NCBI GenBank assembly: GCA_016706865.1
Contig: JADJIS010000003.1
Span: 2,405,780-2,469,779 of the forward strand
Direction of reading: 5' to 3'
Length of the DNA: 64,000 nucleotides
Origin: Bacteroidota bacterium
GTDB taxonomy: Bacteria; Bacteroidota; Bacteroidia; Chitinophagales; BACL12
Shown piece by piece: positions 18,187-25,682 of the stretch. The notes under the pieces were generated by a model. That model saw only the letters and a program-made list of their open reading frames with translations, was not told the DNA's origin and made no database searches. Position numbers and translations under genes: made by a program. Every line of letters starts with the position of its first letter. Positions within the stretch are counted from its first letter, which is position 1.

Positions 18187-18428
18187 ACACTTTATTACCA
18201 AGTATAATTGCGAGTTATCTTACGCTACGCATTACATTAAAGATTATTTTTTAGAGGAATATTTTCCACAACATGTACAATAATTGCATTAAGTTGATTG
18301 CCAGTTAAAAGCAAAAAGACAGCGCTTATCATGTAAATGCGTATATAACAAGACATTCGGGAAAAACCGATGTCGATGGAAAGAATAGCATACAATTTGC
18401 AAAATTGTTTAAAGAGAAAATTACAGTT
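18187..18428. other. Intergenic region after the kinase gene
   Basis: About 240 AT-rich bases carry no gene. A sigma-54-like sequence at 18273-18288 (ATGTACAATAATTGCA) has a perfect -12 TTGCA half but only one G of the -24 GG. No terminator hairpin stands out. Confidence 0.25.
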
Positions 18429-18704
18429 ATGAAAACTACCAAAAAGCCCAAAATAAAAACAGGATCAAAATTAGAAAAATCTAAATTGATCGACAGTAAG
18501 TCGTTGCCTTTCAATAAGAAAAAAGAAAAAATAGAAGCAGAAAAATCTGATTCGAAGAAAAGGGTTACTGATAAAAAGGAACTCCACAAAATTTCACTTG
18601 CAAAACCCACAACTAGTAAAAATAAATTGAATGCCTTAATAGAGGAAGAAAATGGTGTTAGAGATGCAAGCAGAAAAGGAAAGTTAAAGAAGGAAATAAA
18701 TTAG
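18429..18704 (+). CDS. Lysine-rich small basic protein
   Basis: The 91-residue protein is about one-third Lys, with Ser and Glu, and has no hydrophobic core, so it is likely disordered. The ATG at 18429 is chosen over an upstream TTG at 18405. Its composition resembles small nucleic-acid-binding or stress-associated proteins. Function is unknown. Confidence 0.5.
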   Translation: MKTTKKPKIKTGSKLEKSKLIDSKSLPFNKKKEKIEAEKSDSKKRVTDKKELHKISLAKPTTSKNKLNALIEEENGVRDASRKGKLKKEIN

Positions 18705-18727
18705 ATCACAAATATAAATACTATTAT

Positions 18728-19264
18728 ATGAGAGAATATTATGAATTGCCCGATGCAACAGGAAATACAAGTTCATATTGTGTTTCTGATCCTTCCATTC
18801 TCATTTCTAATGTAGTGCAGGACCTGTTAATAAAGGAATGCATGGTTACGCAGGTTAATAGTATTTTATCGGCACATATAAACTTAAATAATTATATAAA
18901 TTCAATTCTGCCCGAAATTGAAAATACCTATCTGCAGCAACATTTGGAAATTTTTAAAAACGATACCATTTATCAAATACATGAATTAAGTGCATTTGTT
19001 GGTGAGATAGAAGATGACCTTATCAGCAACGAATCGAAACATAAGGTTAAAAGTTGGAAAAGGGATCTTTCATTTGTTAGATCAATGCAAATAATGACCG
19101 GTTATATTCTCAATTTTTATACTCCGGCAGAAAAATTAGCAGAAAACCTAAATTACAAAACAATTCTTAATGCTATTTCCACATTACACACAACTACTCA
19201 GGAATTACACAATACGATAACTCAAATTTCAATACAGTTAATCAATCATAAATTTATAAACTAA
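18728..19264 (+). CDS. Hypothetical helical protein
   Basis: The 178-residue protein is predicted to be mostly helical and lacks a signal peptide. It is 11 bases upstream of the four-helix PA2169-like gene and shares its helical character, so the two may be cotranscribed. No named family is recognised. Confidence 0.6.
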   Translation: MREYYELPDATGNTSSYCVSDPSILISNVVQDLLIKECMVTQVNSILSAHINLNNYINSILPEIENTYLQQHLEIFKNDTIYQIHELSAFVGEIEDDLISNESKHKVKSWKRDLSFVRSMQIMTGYILNFYTPAEKLAENLNYKTILNAISTLHTTTQELHNTITQISIQLINHKFIN

Positions 19265-19275
19265 AATTTAACAAT

Positions 19276-19746
19276 ATGACAAACAAAACAAATGAAGCCA
19301 TGATAGCCGCATTAAATAGTTTGATAACTATTAATAACGACCGATATGAAGGTTATACCACAGCGGCTAAAGAAAGTAAGGACATGGATTTAGACAAACA
19401 ATTTTTCGAAAGTGCGGGCAAAAGCAAAATGTATGCTGGTAAACTTTCTCAATATGTGCGTGAACTTGGTGGTGAACCTTCGGAAGGCACAACTAATTCC
19501 GGAAAATTATACCGTATCTGGATGGATGTTAAGGCTGCCATTGTAGCAAAAGATCGCGCTGCAATTTTATCCAGCTGTGAATTTGGTGAAGATGCCGCTT
19601 TAAAGGCGTATGAGGAGGTAAAAGAAAATACCGACTTGCAATTCCCTGCTGATTATATTACAACTATAAATTCGCAGGAAATGGAGATCCGATTGGACCA
19701 TGACCGCATAAAAGCAATGCGTGATGCAGCGGTTGAAAGTAAATAA
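19276..19746 (+). CDS. PA2169-family four-helix-bundle protein (DUF2383)
   Basis: The 156-residue protein matches the ferritin-like PA2169/DUF2383 family: LNSLITINNDRYEGYTTAAKE, FFESAGKSKMYAGKLSQYVRELGGEP, then DRAAILSSCEFGEDAALKAYEEV. Members are stress-induced in several phyla, with unknown chemistry. A strong hairpin follows the stop at 19772-19809. Confidence 0.85.
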   Translation: MTNKTNEAMIAALNSLITINNDRYEGYTTAAKESKDMDLDKQFFESAGKSKMYAGKLSQYVRELGGEPSEGTTNSGKLYRIWMDVKAAIVAKDRAAILSSCEFGEDAALKAYEEVKENTDLQFPADYITTINSQEMEIRLDHDRIKAMRDAAVESK

Positions 19747-19771
19747 AAAAATATTCAATTTTTTCACACTT

Positions 19772-19809
19772 AAATTAAGAAATGTTTCCCCGGAAACATT
19801 TCTTAATTT
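19772..19809 (+). terminator. Long perfect hairpin, probable terminator
   Basis: AAATTAAGAAATGTTTCC pairs perfectly with GGAAACATTTCTTAATTT. It lies 25 bases after the PA2169-like gene. The stem is AT-rich at its foot and its flanks supply A and T runs, so it may stop transcription in either direction. Confidence 0.7.
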
Positions 19810-19824
19810 ATAAAATACAATAAA

Positions 19825-20040
19825 ATGAAAATTATTTCCATAATATTAATCATCGTTGGTATCGCCATGATTTTCATAAATCAGGTAGAATTTACCAAAA
19901 AAGAAAAGGTTATAGATCTCGGCTCCGTAGAGGTTAACAAAAATGAAAAAAAGGAAGTGAGTTGGCCTTTATATACTGGAATTATAATAGGTGCCGCAGG
20001 GATAGTAATGCTGGTAAGCAGCAAAAAGAAAATAAATTAA
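19825..20040 (+). CDS. Small two-helix membrane protein
   Basis: The 71-residue protein has a membrane helix at each end (IISIILIIVGIAMIFI and YTGIIIGAAGIVMLV) joined by a charged loop. It resembles DUF3185-type small proteins of stress loci. Function is unknown. Confidence 0.55.
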   Translation: MKIISIILIIVGIAMIFINQVEFTKKEKVIDLGSVEVNKNEKKEVSWPLYTGIIIGAAGIVMLVSSKKKIN

Positions 20041-20065
20041 TACTAACCAAATTAATACTACTTAT

Positions 20066-20407
20066 ATGAATAAGACTACAGAAATGACAACCGTGACACA
20101 CATACTTGAAAAATTGCGTGTGAAACGTTACGACAATGAATTTATTATGACTCCTTCCGGATTTGATGTAGGTAAAGGGAAAGCCTATGCTCCGGAGGAA
20201 TTAAAAATCATTAAAACCTACAGATTTGAAGGTGATTCAAGCCCTGATGACAGTTGTGTTTTATATGTAATAGAAGCAAATGATGGTTTGATCGGATATA
20301 CCATGGATGCTTATGGAGTTTACAGTAATCATACTGACGACGGGTACGATGAGTTTCTAACCAAAATACCGGTGGAAAACAGAGATGAGCAGATGATATT
20401 TTCCTGA
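20066..20407 (+). CDS. Small protein of the family often labelled phosphoribosylpyrophosphate synthetase
   Basis: The 113-residue protein has the pattern GFDVGKGKAYAPEELKIIKTYRFEGDSSPDDSCVLYVIEANDGLIGYTMDAYGVYSNH. This belongs to a small Bacteroidota family commonly named after PRPP synthetase. It is far too short for that enzyme and lacks its motifs, so the usual name should not be taken as function. Confidence 0.65.
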   Translation: MNKTTEMTTVTHILEKLRVKRYDNEFIMTPSGFDVGKGKAYAPEELKIIKTYRFEGDSSPDDSCVLYVIEANDGLIGYTMDAYGVYSNHTDDGYDEFLTKIPVENRDEQMIFS

Positions 20408-20473
20408 ATTACAAAATACAGGATATTAAACTGAGCAAGGTTTTCAAATAAGGCGATTCTATTAACCAAAACT

Positions 20474-20506
20474 AAAACAGCGAATGATTATCTCATCCGC
20501 TGTTTT
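20474..20506. terminator. Bidirectional terminator hairpin
   Basis: AAAACAGCG-ATGA and TCAT-CGCTGTTTTT form a stem with A and T runs on both sides, placed between convergent genes. Confidence 0.75.
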
Positions 20507-20530
20507 TATTTATATCCGATCTAAGCAAAT

Positions 20531-20977
20531 TTAAAATATTCCACTGTCGTCATACTTTTCTTGTTTCCGGGCAAATACCCCTTTCACGGAAGCAACATGT
20601 TCATCAACATTTTTGGAAACAACATATTTGGTAAACTGACCAAGGCCATATCCTATAAGTGACCTAAGTAACATTTTTTTACCGCGCGCAACTATTAATC
20701 CACCGGCTACTAAAGGCAAGGCAACCTTAACTGCAGTATTTAAATAAGTTTTGGGCTCATCATTTTCCTGATGGCCTTCACCACCAATTCCAAGTTTTTC
20801 TTTAACCTTGGAAACTAATCCAAATATACGGGTAACAGATTTTACCTTGTCTGCAATTTCCTGATAATGTTCCTTGAGATCAATTTCAAGTCCATCAATT
20901 TTTGCACGAAGTTTTGCTCTCTCCAATTGCAAATCTTCAATATTATTTATTGTAGATTTATATTCAGTCGTCATCAT
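20531..20977 (-). CDS. Hypothetical protein with coiled coil and Gly-rich helices
   Basis: The 148-residue protein starts with a coiled-coil region (IEDLQLERAKLRAKIDGLEIDLKEHYQEI) and has a Gly/Ala-rich hydrophobic stretch (TAVKVALPLVAGGLIVARG...LIGYGLGQFTKYVV). It is the last gene of an operon with the YtxH and holin-like genes and overlaps the latter by 14 bases. It probably joins them at the membrane. Confidence 0.65.
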   Translation of the reverse strand: MMTTEYKSTINNIEDLQLERAKLRAKIDGLEIDLKEHYQEIADKVKSVTRIFGLVSKVKEKLGIGGEGHQENDEPKTYLNTAVKVALPLVAGGLIVARGKKMLLRSLIGYGLGQFTKYVVSKNVDEHVASVKGVFARKQEKYDDSGIF

Positions 20978-21329
20978 TATTAAAATCCTTTATAAACATG
21001 TTAGTCAATCCTGGTTTAACACTTTTACTGCTGATCAATTTAAGGATTATTGCGATTAAAATGAAAAAGCCTGCAACTGCAACAAATCCTAAGGCAGTAT
21101 TATTGAAAATACTCCCTAACCAATAACCTGCAGCAATGGAAACAAAAACAATAAAGAGTAAAACAAAAATTACAACTGCACCGGCTGAAATAAAATTAGC
21201 CAATGCAGTTGCGATCTTTTCGGTAATATTAAGACGAATCACCTGAACACGTAAATTCAAGTATTCCTTTGCATCATCTGTCAGATCACGTAAATCAATT
21301 TTTGATTCATCTATATTACCGGTTTTCAT
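20964..21329 (-). CDS. Phage-holin-like (DUF1469/YqjE-type) membrane protein
   Basis: The 121-residue protein has an amphipathic start (DDAKEYLNLRVQVIRLNITEKIATALANF) and two membrane helices (AGAVVIFVLLFIVFVSIAAGYWLG and LGFVAVAGFFILIAIILKL). This is the layout of the holin-superfamily III/YqjE group found with YtxH or YqjD. It overlaps the YtxH gene by four bases (ATGA). Confidence 0.7.
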   Translation of the reverse strand: MKTGNIDESKIDLRDLTDDAKEYLNLRVQVIRLNITEKIATALANFISAGAVVIFVLLFIVFVSIAAGYWLGSIFNNTALGFVAVAGFFILIAIILKLISSKSVKPGLTNMFIKDFNNDDD

Positions 21330-21676
21330 AATTGTTTTACAGTTTGTTTCGCATCATGATTTAATTTGTTTGCTTCACTGTGAGTTCTTTCAATAAAATC
21401 AAGAACTTTTTGTTTTCCTTCTTCTTTCATGTCTTTTAATGCATACATGATCTTGTCTTTTTGCGTTGCACCTTTTTCTTTTAACTCAGAAGCTCTTTCC
21501 TTCAATTCTGCAAATTCATTCATCAATTTTTCCTGAATTTCATCACTTACATTATTCAATGCATTACCAATTTTTTTTCTGAGTTTGTCGTTGCGTTCAG
21601 ATGCGAACCAATAACCCAATGCCACACCGGCACCTACTCCGGCTAATAAAGCTAATACTGTTTTTCCGTTGCTCAT
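21326..21676 (-). CDS. YtxH-like protein
   Basis: The 116-residue protein has one N-terminal helix with a Gly-rich face (VLALLAGVGAGVALGYWFA) followed by a long Lys/Glu helix, the standard YtxH layout. YtxH proteins are induced by envelope or general stress. It leads a three-gene operon with ATGA coupling. Confidence 0.85.
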   Translation of the reverse strand: MSNGKTVLALLAGVGAGVALGYWFASERNDKLRKKIGNALNNVSDEIQEKLMNEFAELKERASELKEKGATQKDKIMYALKDMKEEGKQKVLDFIERTHSEANKLNHDAKQTVKQL

Positions 21677-21948
21677 AATCGTTTGTTTTAAAATTTATTA
21701 TTAAAATGTTTATCAGAAGCAGTTATTAAAGTTATAATCTTCTGTTTCTATTACATTTAAATTTCAAATATCAAACCAGCCGGTTTGCAAAGCTTAAAAG
21801 CCTTGATATCACAGGGTTTCCAAGATTCACATTGTCAGAAAGTCCTCATTAATATGTAGAAATTTTTCCCTATTATTCATCGATTTTGTAGAAATATATT
21901 CAGTTTTTACTAAACCGTTTTTAATGCCTGATTTTTATACATTACCAT

Positions 21949-21964
21949 TGGTATGGAGATTGCC
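21949..21964 (+). promoter_or_regulatory. Sigma-54 promoter before the beta-barrel gene
   Basis: TGGTATG-GAGA-TTGCC matches the sigma-54 consensus at every conserved position except the last base. GG (21950-21951) and GC (21962-21963) are exactly ten bases apart. Transcription would start near 21975, about 14 bases before the ATG at 21989. The sigma-54 activator at 14397-15833 is the local candidate regulator. Confidence 0.7.
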
Positions 21965-21988
21965 TCTTTCAAGCCTTAAACTGCAACA

Positions 21989-22606
21989 ATGATAAAAAAT
22001 TACCTATTACTGGTTTCATTCCTAATAATATTAAATTCAACAGCCTTTAGCCAATATGTTACATTTGGTCGTGCATTTAGTTTCGGACATGCATTTATTA
22101 CAGAAAAGGATGTTCAACATAAATTTTTTTTTAGTTTAACAGGTGGGTTATCAATTACTTATGCAAAAAAAGCTAACTATGGTTTTGCAGCAGATGTGGT
22201 TTATTCCACTGAGGGAGGAAAAACAATTTACGATTTAGGCGGAGTAGATACGGAAAATAAGGTTAAATTATCCTACATCCGCATACCTCTCAAAGTGGTG
22301 TATTTTCTTGGTGATTATGGCGATAAAATTCGTCCAAAAGTTGTTGCAGGACCATCTTTTGCGTTTTTAGTGGGAGCCGATTCCAATAAGGAAAACTCCT
22401 ATGATGACTTTAATAAAATAGACGTAGGTGTACATTTCGGAGTTGGAGCCAACAAATTGATATGCGATAGAATTTGGCTCAACACAGATATCACTTATAC
22501 TCAGGGTTTAGTGGATATAACAGAGGGAAATACCGGAAACGGAATCAATCTAAATGGAAATATTCGAATGAACATAAGTCTGCTTCTAGGAACTAACAGG
22601 GACTGA
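21989..22606 (+). CDS. Outer-membrane beta-barrel protein (porin/PorT-like)
   Basis: The 205-residue protein has a signal peptide (MIKNYLLLVSFLIILNSTAFSQ) and a beta-barrel pattern: alternating strands, GLSITYAKKANYGFAADVVYS, LSYIRIPLKVVYFLG, KVVAGPSFAFLVGAD and GVHFGVGANKL. This resembles the outer-membrane beta-barrel/PorT-like fold. It is probably driven by the sigma-54 promoter just upstream, making it an envelope-stress output. Confidence 0.75.
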   Translation: MIKNYLLLVSFLIILNSTAFSQYVTFGRAFSFGHAFITEKDVQHKFFFSLTGGLSITYAKKANYGFAADVVYSTEGGKTIYDLGGVDTENKVKLSYIRIPLKVVYFLGDYGDKIRPKVVAGPSFAFLVGADSNKENSYDDFNKIDVGVHFGVGANKLICDRIWLNTDITYTQGLVDITEGNTGNGINLNGNIRMNISLLLGTNRD

Positions 22607-22765
22607 TTACATAAATATACATATGGGGAATGTTTTCTACATGAGGAAGTAATTTTTACCCTGATGGCATGAATGGTATTAGTAAAACAAGTTCTATACT
22701 CGGTTGGTACATTTATGGAAGTTACCTATCTACAAATTATTAATTAACCTTTAAAATTTAAAATT

Positions 22766-22936
22766 ATGTTACGTTGGGCCCTAATATTTTTCATCGTTGC
22801 TATTATAGCAGGTGTATTTGGTTTTGGTGGGATTGCAGCAGGCGCTGTATCCATTGCCAGAATATTGTTCTATATTTTTATTGTATTATTTATTCTCAGT
22901 TTGATAGGAGGATATACAATTGGTAAAAAATCGTAG
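22766..22936 (+). CDS. DUF1328 small membrane protein (YtjA-like)
   Basis: The 56-residue protein starts MLRWALIFFIVAIIAGVFGF and continues with GGIAAGAVSIARILFYIFIVLFILSLIGG, a textbook DUF1328 sequence with two helices. A partial sigma-54-like site at 22705-22720 (TGGTAC box, ten-base spacing, GA instead of GC) lies before it. The next lipoprotein gene starts seven bases later. Confidence 0.85.
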   Translation: MLRWALIFFIVAIIAGVFGFGGIAAGAVSIARILFYIFIVLFILSLIGGYTIGKKS

Positions 22937-22943
22937 TGAGGTT

Positions 22944-23177
22944 ATGAAAAAGATCAGCAATTCGCTCATCGTTATTTTCCTTATTTTTTCTTTTGGATGT
23001 AAACAACGGAGCATTGAGCCCCAGTTAAAAGAAGAACATCAAATTGATTCAGTAATGGAGGAAAGCGGTGAAAAGGTTCGTGATGCAAATGAGGGAATAA
23101 AAAAAGGATTTGAGGAATCAAAAGAAGAGCTAAAAGAAAAAACAGAAGAATTGTTAACTGACACAATTCCACATTAG
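22944..23177 (+). CDS. Small lipoprotein, Glu/Lys-rich
   Basis: The 77-residue protein has a short signal and a lipobox (FSFGC), followed by a charged helix of repeated EESKEELKEKTEEL type. The ATG at 22944 gives the correct signal peptide. It is probably cotranscribed with the DUF1328 gene. It may form a coiled coil anchored in the membrane. Confidence 0.65.
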   Translation: MKKISNSLIVIFLIFSFGCKQRSIEPQLKEEHQIDSVMEESGEKVRDANEGIKKGFEESKEELKEKTEELLTDTIPH

Positions 23178-23199
23178 AAAAAAGCTGTATTTTACATTA

Positions 23200-23234
23200 A
23201 AAAAACTGTTTCTTTATTTGAAACAGTTTTTTTA
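23200..23234 (+). terminator. Rho-independent terminator
   Basis: AAAAACTGTTTC and GAAACAGTTTTTTT form a stem with a seven-base loop and a T tail, after the small lipoprotein gene. Confidence 0.85.
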
Positions 23235-23288
23235 TATCCTGATAATTACTCATGCATTATAGATTATTTTAAGCAGAATTTGGTTTGA

Positions 23289-24476
23289 TCAATCAGCTTT
23301 CTTTTTATCCTTTCTATCAAATATTTTCTCAATAAATCCCTTTTTTTCCACTTCAGCTTCTTTCACAGTATTTATATTGATAGTATGTTCCAACGAAGGA
23401 TATAGTGCCTCAATAAAAGCATTTCGCAAAGTTTCACCAATAATATTCCAAACATTAATAGCGGGATCCTTTAATTCTCCTTCAAATTCAATTTCAGTTG
23501 CAACCTGATCTTCCGACCTGTTTTTAAATATCCATCCACCCAAGCCAACAACGCTTTCCAGCAATTTTTGCCCCAGCGGATCTTCTTTCTCGTCCTTCCA
23601 TTCAATAACATCCAGATCCTTTATAATTGGTTTTGTATAACCTATAATTTTTCCGTCTTTTGCGGCCGCTTCTGTATAAACTCCAAAGGTTCCTTTCTGC
23701 ACATCAAACTTACCGTATGCTTTTAAAAAGTCGTTCACCTCCACAAGATTTAATCCTATCATTTCGGCATTCATATCAAAGGTGGGCGTTTTATTTAAAG
23801 CATCCAATTTCATATTCAATTTTGCTTTTCCCCCGTAAATTTCAGCACTGCCTGTAACAGTAGAAGGAAGTAAATTTGTTGAATCGGTTACATTAGAAAG
23901 GTTTTCCGCCAGAATATAAATATTTGAAGTAAATACATCCACCTTTGGCGAACTATAATAATCCAAATAGTGAATTTCACCCTCCACAATTTCAAACCTA
24001 TTAAGTTTTAATGGCATTAATTCATTTACAATATCCTGCCACTCTTTATCAATTTTAGTTTGAGAAGTTTCTTCCGTTGGACCTTTTACAAAATTCAGGA
24101 TTGGACGTCTAACCTCTATTTCTCCAACCAGGCCGCCTTTAAACAAAGCTTTCCATTCAACCGAAAGATCTATTACTTCAGCAGCAAAAAAAGGAACAGG
24201 AATTTTACCGCCGGTTTTTTCCAGTTTAATATCCTTTATTTTATACGACCCAACAATAAGCGCCAGATCAATATCTCTCACATGTCCGGTATATCCGTCG
24301 AGTTCTGCTAATTTATTATTGACTACCTTTAAAACAATATATGGTAGTAATATCCTGATAACGATCAGAACCACTATAAGAACAAGTAGGATTTTTTTTA
24401 TCCTCAGTCTTTTCCTTCCTTTAGATTTGGAAGCTGTTGTTTCCATTGGCTTATTTTTTGAATTCATAATAAACAT
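23289..24476 (-). CDS. DUF748 (AsmA-like) periplasm-facing protein
   Basis: The 395-residue protein has a basic N-terminus, one membrane helix (about residues 27-50) and a long beta-rich domain of DUF748/AsmA type. Typical segments are LDGYTGHVRDIDLALIVGSYKIKDIKLEKTGGKIPVPFFAAEVIDLSVEWKAL, then GEIHYLDYYSSPKVDVF. Relatives are linked to lipid transport and envelope upkeep. Met4 or Met11 are alternative starts. It is divergent from the YihY gene with only 33 bases between them. Confidence 0.8.
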   Translation of the reverse strand: MFIMNSKNKPMETTASKSKGRKRLRIKKILLVLIVVLIVIRILLPYIVLKVVNNKLAELDGYTGHVRDIDLALIVGSYKIKDIKLEKTGGKIPVPFFAAEVIDLSVEWKALFKGGLVGEIEVRRPILNFVKGPTEETSQTKIDKEWQDIVNELMPLKLNRFEIVEGEIHYLDYYSSPKVDVFTSNIYILAENLSNVTDSTNLLPSTVTGSAEIYGGKAKLNMKLDALNKTPTFDMNAEMIGLNLVEVNDFLKAYGKFDVQKGTFGVYTEAAAKDGKIIGYTKPIIKDLDVIEWKDEKEDPLGQKLLESVVGLGGWIFKNRSEDQVATEIEFEGELKDPAINVWNIIGETLRNAFIEALYPSLEHTININTVKEAEVEKKGFIEKIFDRKDKKKAD

Positions 24477-24509
24477 TTATCATTTAATAGAAAAAAGAAT
24501 AAAAATACC

Positions 24510-25457
24510 ATGCCATCAAAAAAAAAATACGTTAAAAACATTTGGGAAGTAATTGTAGCAACCTTTAAAGGTTTCAGACAAGATAAGGTGCTAAAACTAA
24601 GTGCGTCGCTTGCATATTATACTGTTTTCGCACTACCGGCTCTGGCGCTGGTGCTAATCTCCGTTACAGGAATATTTTTTGGAGAGGATGCAATGTCCGG
24701 AATAATTTATAAAGAATTGCATGAACTGATCGGTAAAAATGCCGCTACACAAATTCAGGAAGCAATTAAGAATACACATTTAGCCGGAACCTCGTATGCC
24801 GGAACCATACTCGGTGTTATTACTCTATTATTAAGTGCAACAGGAATTTTCGGGGAAATTCAGGATAGTATCAACAGGATCTGGGGTTTGCAGGCAAAAC
24901 CTAAAAGGGGTATTATTAAATTATTATTGAACAGGATCATGTCATTTTCTCTTATATTAAGTCTTGGTTTTGCAATGTTAGTTTCATTGATCATCAATGG
25001 GATATTAGCAGCTTTAAAAGAAAAATTACAAGCTGAATTCCCGGGACTAAATGTTAATTTATTATTATTGGTTGACTATGCAATTCAATTAATTACAATT
25101 ACCTATCTTTTTGCTATCATTTTTAAAATATTACCGGATGCAAAAATTAAATGGAGAGACGTGACAATCGGCGCATTGGTAACAACCTTATTGTTTTTAG
25201 TAGGTAAAAGCCTATTGGCATATTTTATTGCCCGCAACGCCTCCATTGAAGCCTATGGCGCTGCCGGATCGATAATACTTATTTTACTATGGGCATATTA
25301 TTCCTCAGCTATTCTATATCTGGGGGCTGAATTTACACAGGTTTATGCTAAAAAATTCGGAAGCGATATTCAGCCAAATAAATATGCATCTTGGGTAGAA
25401 ATACAAACTGTAGAAGTTACAGCGCCTCCAACAGAAAAAGGCAGAAACATAAAATAA
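24510..25457 (+). CDS. YihY/virulence-factor BrkB family membrane protein
   Basis: The 315-residue protein shows the YihY/BrkB signature: FRQDKVLKLSASLAYYTVFALPALALVLIS, the SATGIFGEIQDSINRIWG loop, six membrane helices, and AAGSIILILLWAYYSSAILYLGAEFTQVYA. Function is unknown, though the family is tied to envelope integrity. It sits with DUF748, DUF1328 and Lmo0937-like genes in the presumed stress locus. Confidence 0.9.
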   Translation: MPSKKKYVKNIWEVIVATFKGFRQDKVLKLSASLAYYTVFALPALALVLISVTGIFFGEDAMSGIIYKELHELIGKNAATQIQEAIKNTHLAGTSYAGTILGVITLLLSATGIFGEIQDSINRIWGLQAKPKRGIIKLLLNRIMSFSLILSLGFAMLVSLIINGILAALKEKLQAEFPGLNVNLLLLVDYAIQLITITYLFAIIFKILPDAKIKWRDVTIGALVTTLLFLVGKSLLAYFIARNASIEAYGAAGSIILILLWAYYSSAILYLGAEFTQVYAKKFGSDIQPNKYASWVEIQTVEVTAPPTEKGRNIK

Positions 25458-25520
25458 TATGGAACAATTATTTCAATATAGGAGAAAAATGATTATTAAA
25501 ACAATTAAACAAAACCTATT

Positions 25521-25676
25521 ATGAATAATTTACTTTATATTATCGCTGTAATTCTTATTATTGGATGGGCCCTAGGCTTTTTCGTTTTTGCAGCTTCAGG
25601 ATTAATTCATGTTTTGCTGGTCATCGCTGTAATTGCTATAATATTGCGATTGATCCAAGGAAAGCCTGTAGCGTAA
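25521..25676 (+). CDS. Lmo0937-like small membrane protein
   Basis: The 51-residue protein begins MNNLLYIIAVILIIGWALGF and continues FVFAASGLIHVLLVIAVIAIILRLIQG, two helices matching the Lmo0937 family. Such genes recur in stress loci with YtxH and DUF1328 proteins. It follows the YihY gene on the same strand. Confidence 0.8.
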   Translation: MNNLLYIIAVILIIGWALGFFVFAASGLIHVLLVIAVIAIILRLIQGKPVA

Positions 25677-25682
25677 ACGTAT

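Noticed and set aside
18273..18288. Sigma-54-like sequence upstream of the Lys-rich gene
   Set aside because: The -12 half is perfect but one of the two essential G at -24 is missing; not called as a promoter.
20066..20407. Phosphoribosylpyrophosphate synthetase
   Set aside because: The family is often given this name, but 113 residues cannot form the enzyme and its PRPP-binding motif is absent.
25459..25523. Mini-frame of 21 codons before the Lmo0937-like gene
   Set aside because: It overlaps the next start by ATGA, but it has no recognisable sequence and could arise by chance in AT-rich DNA.
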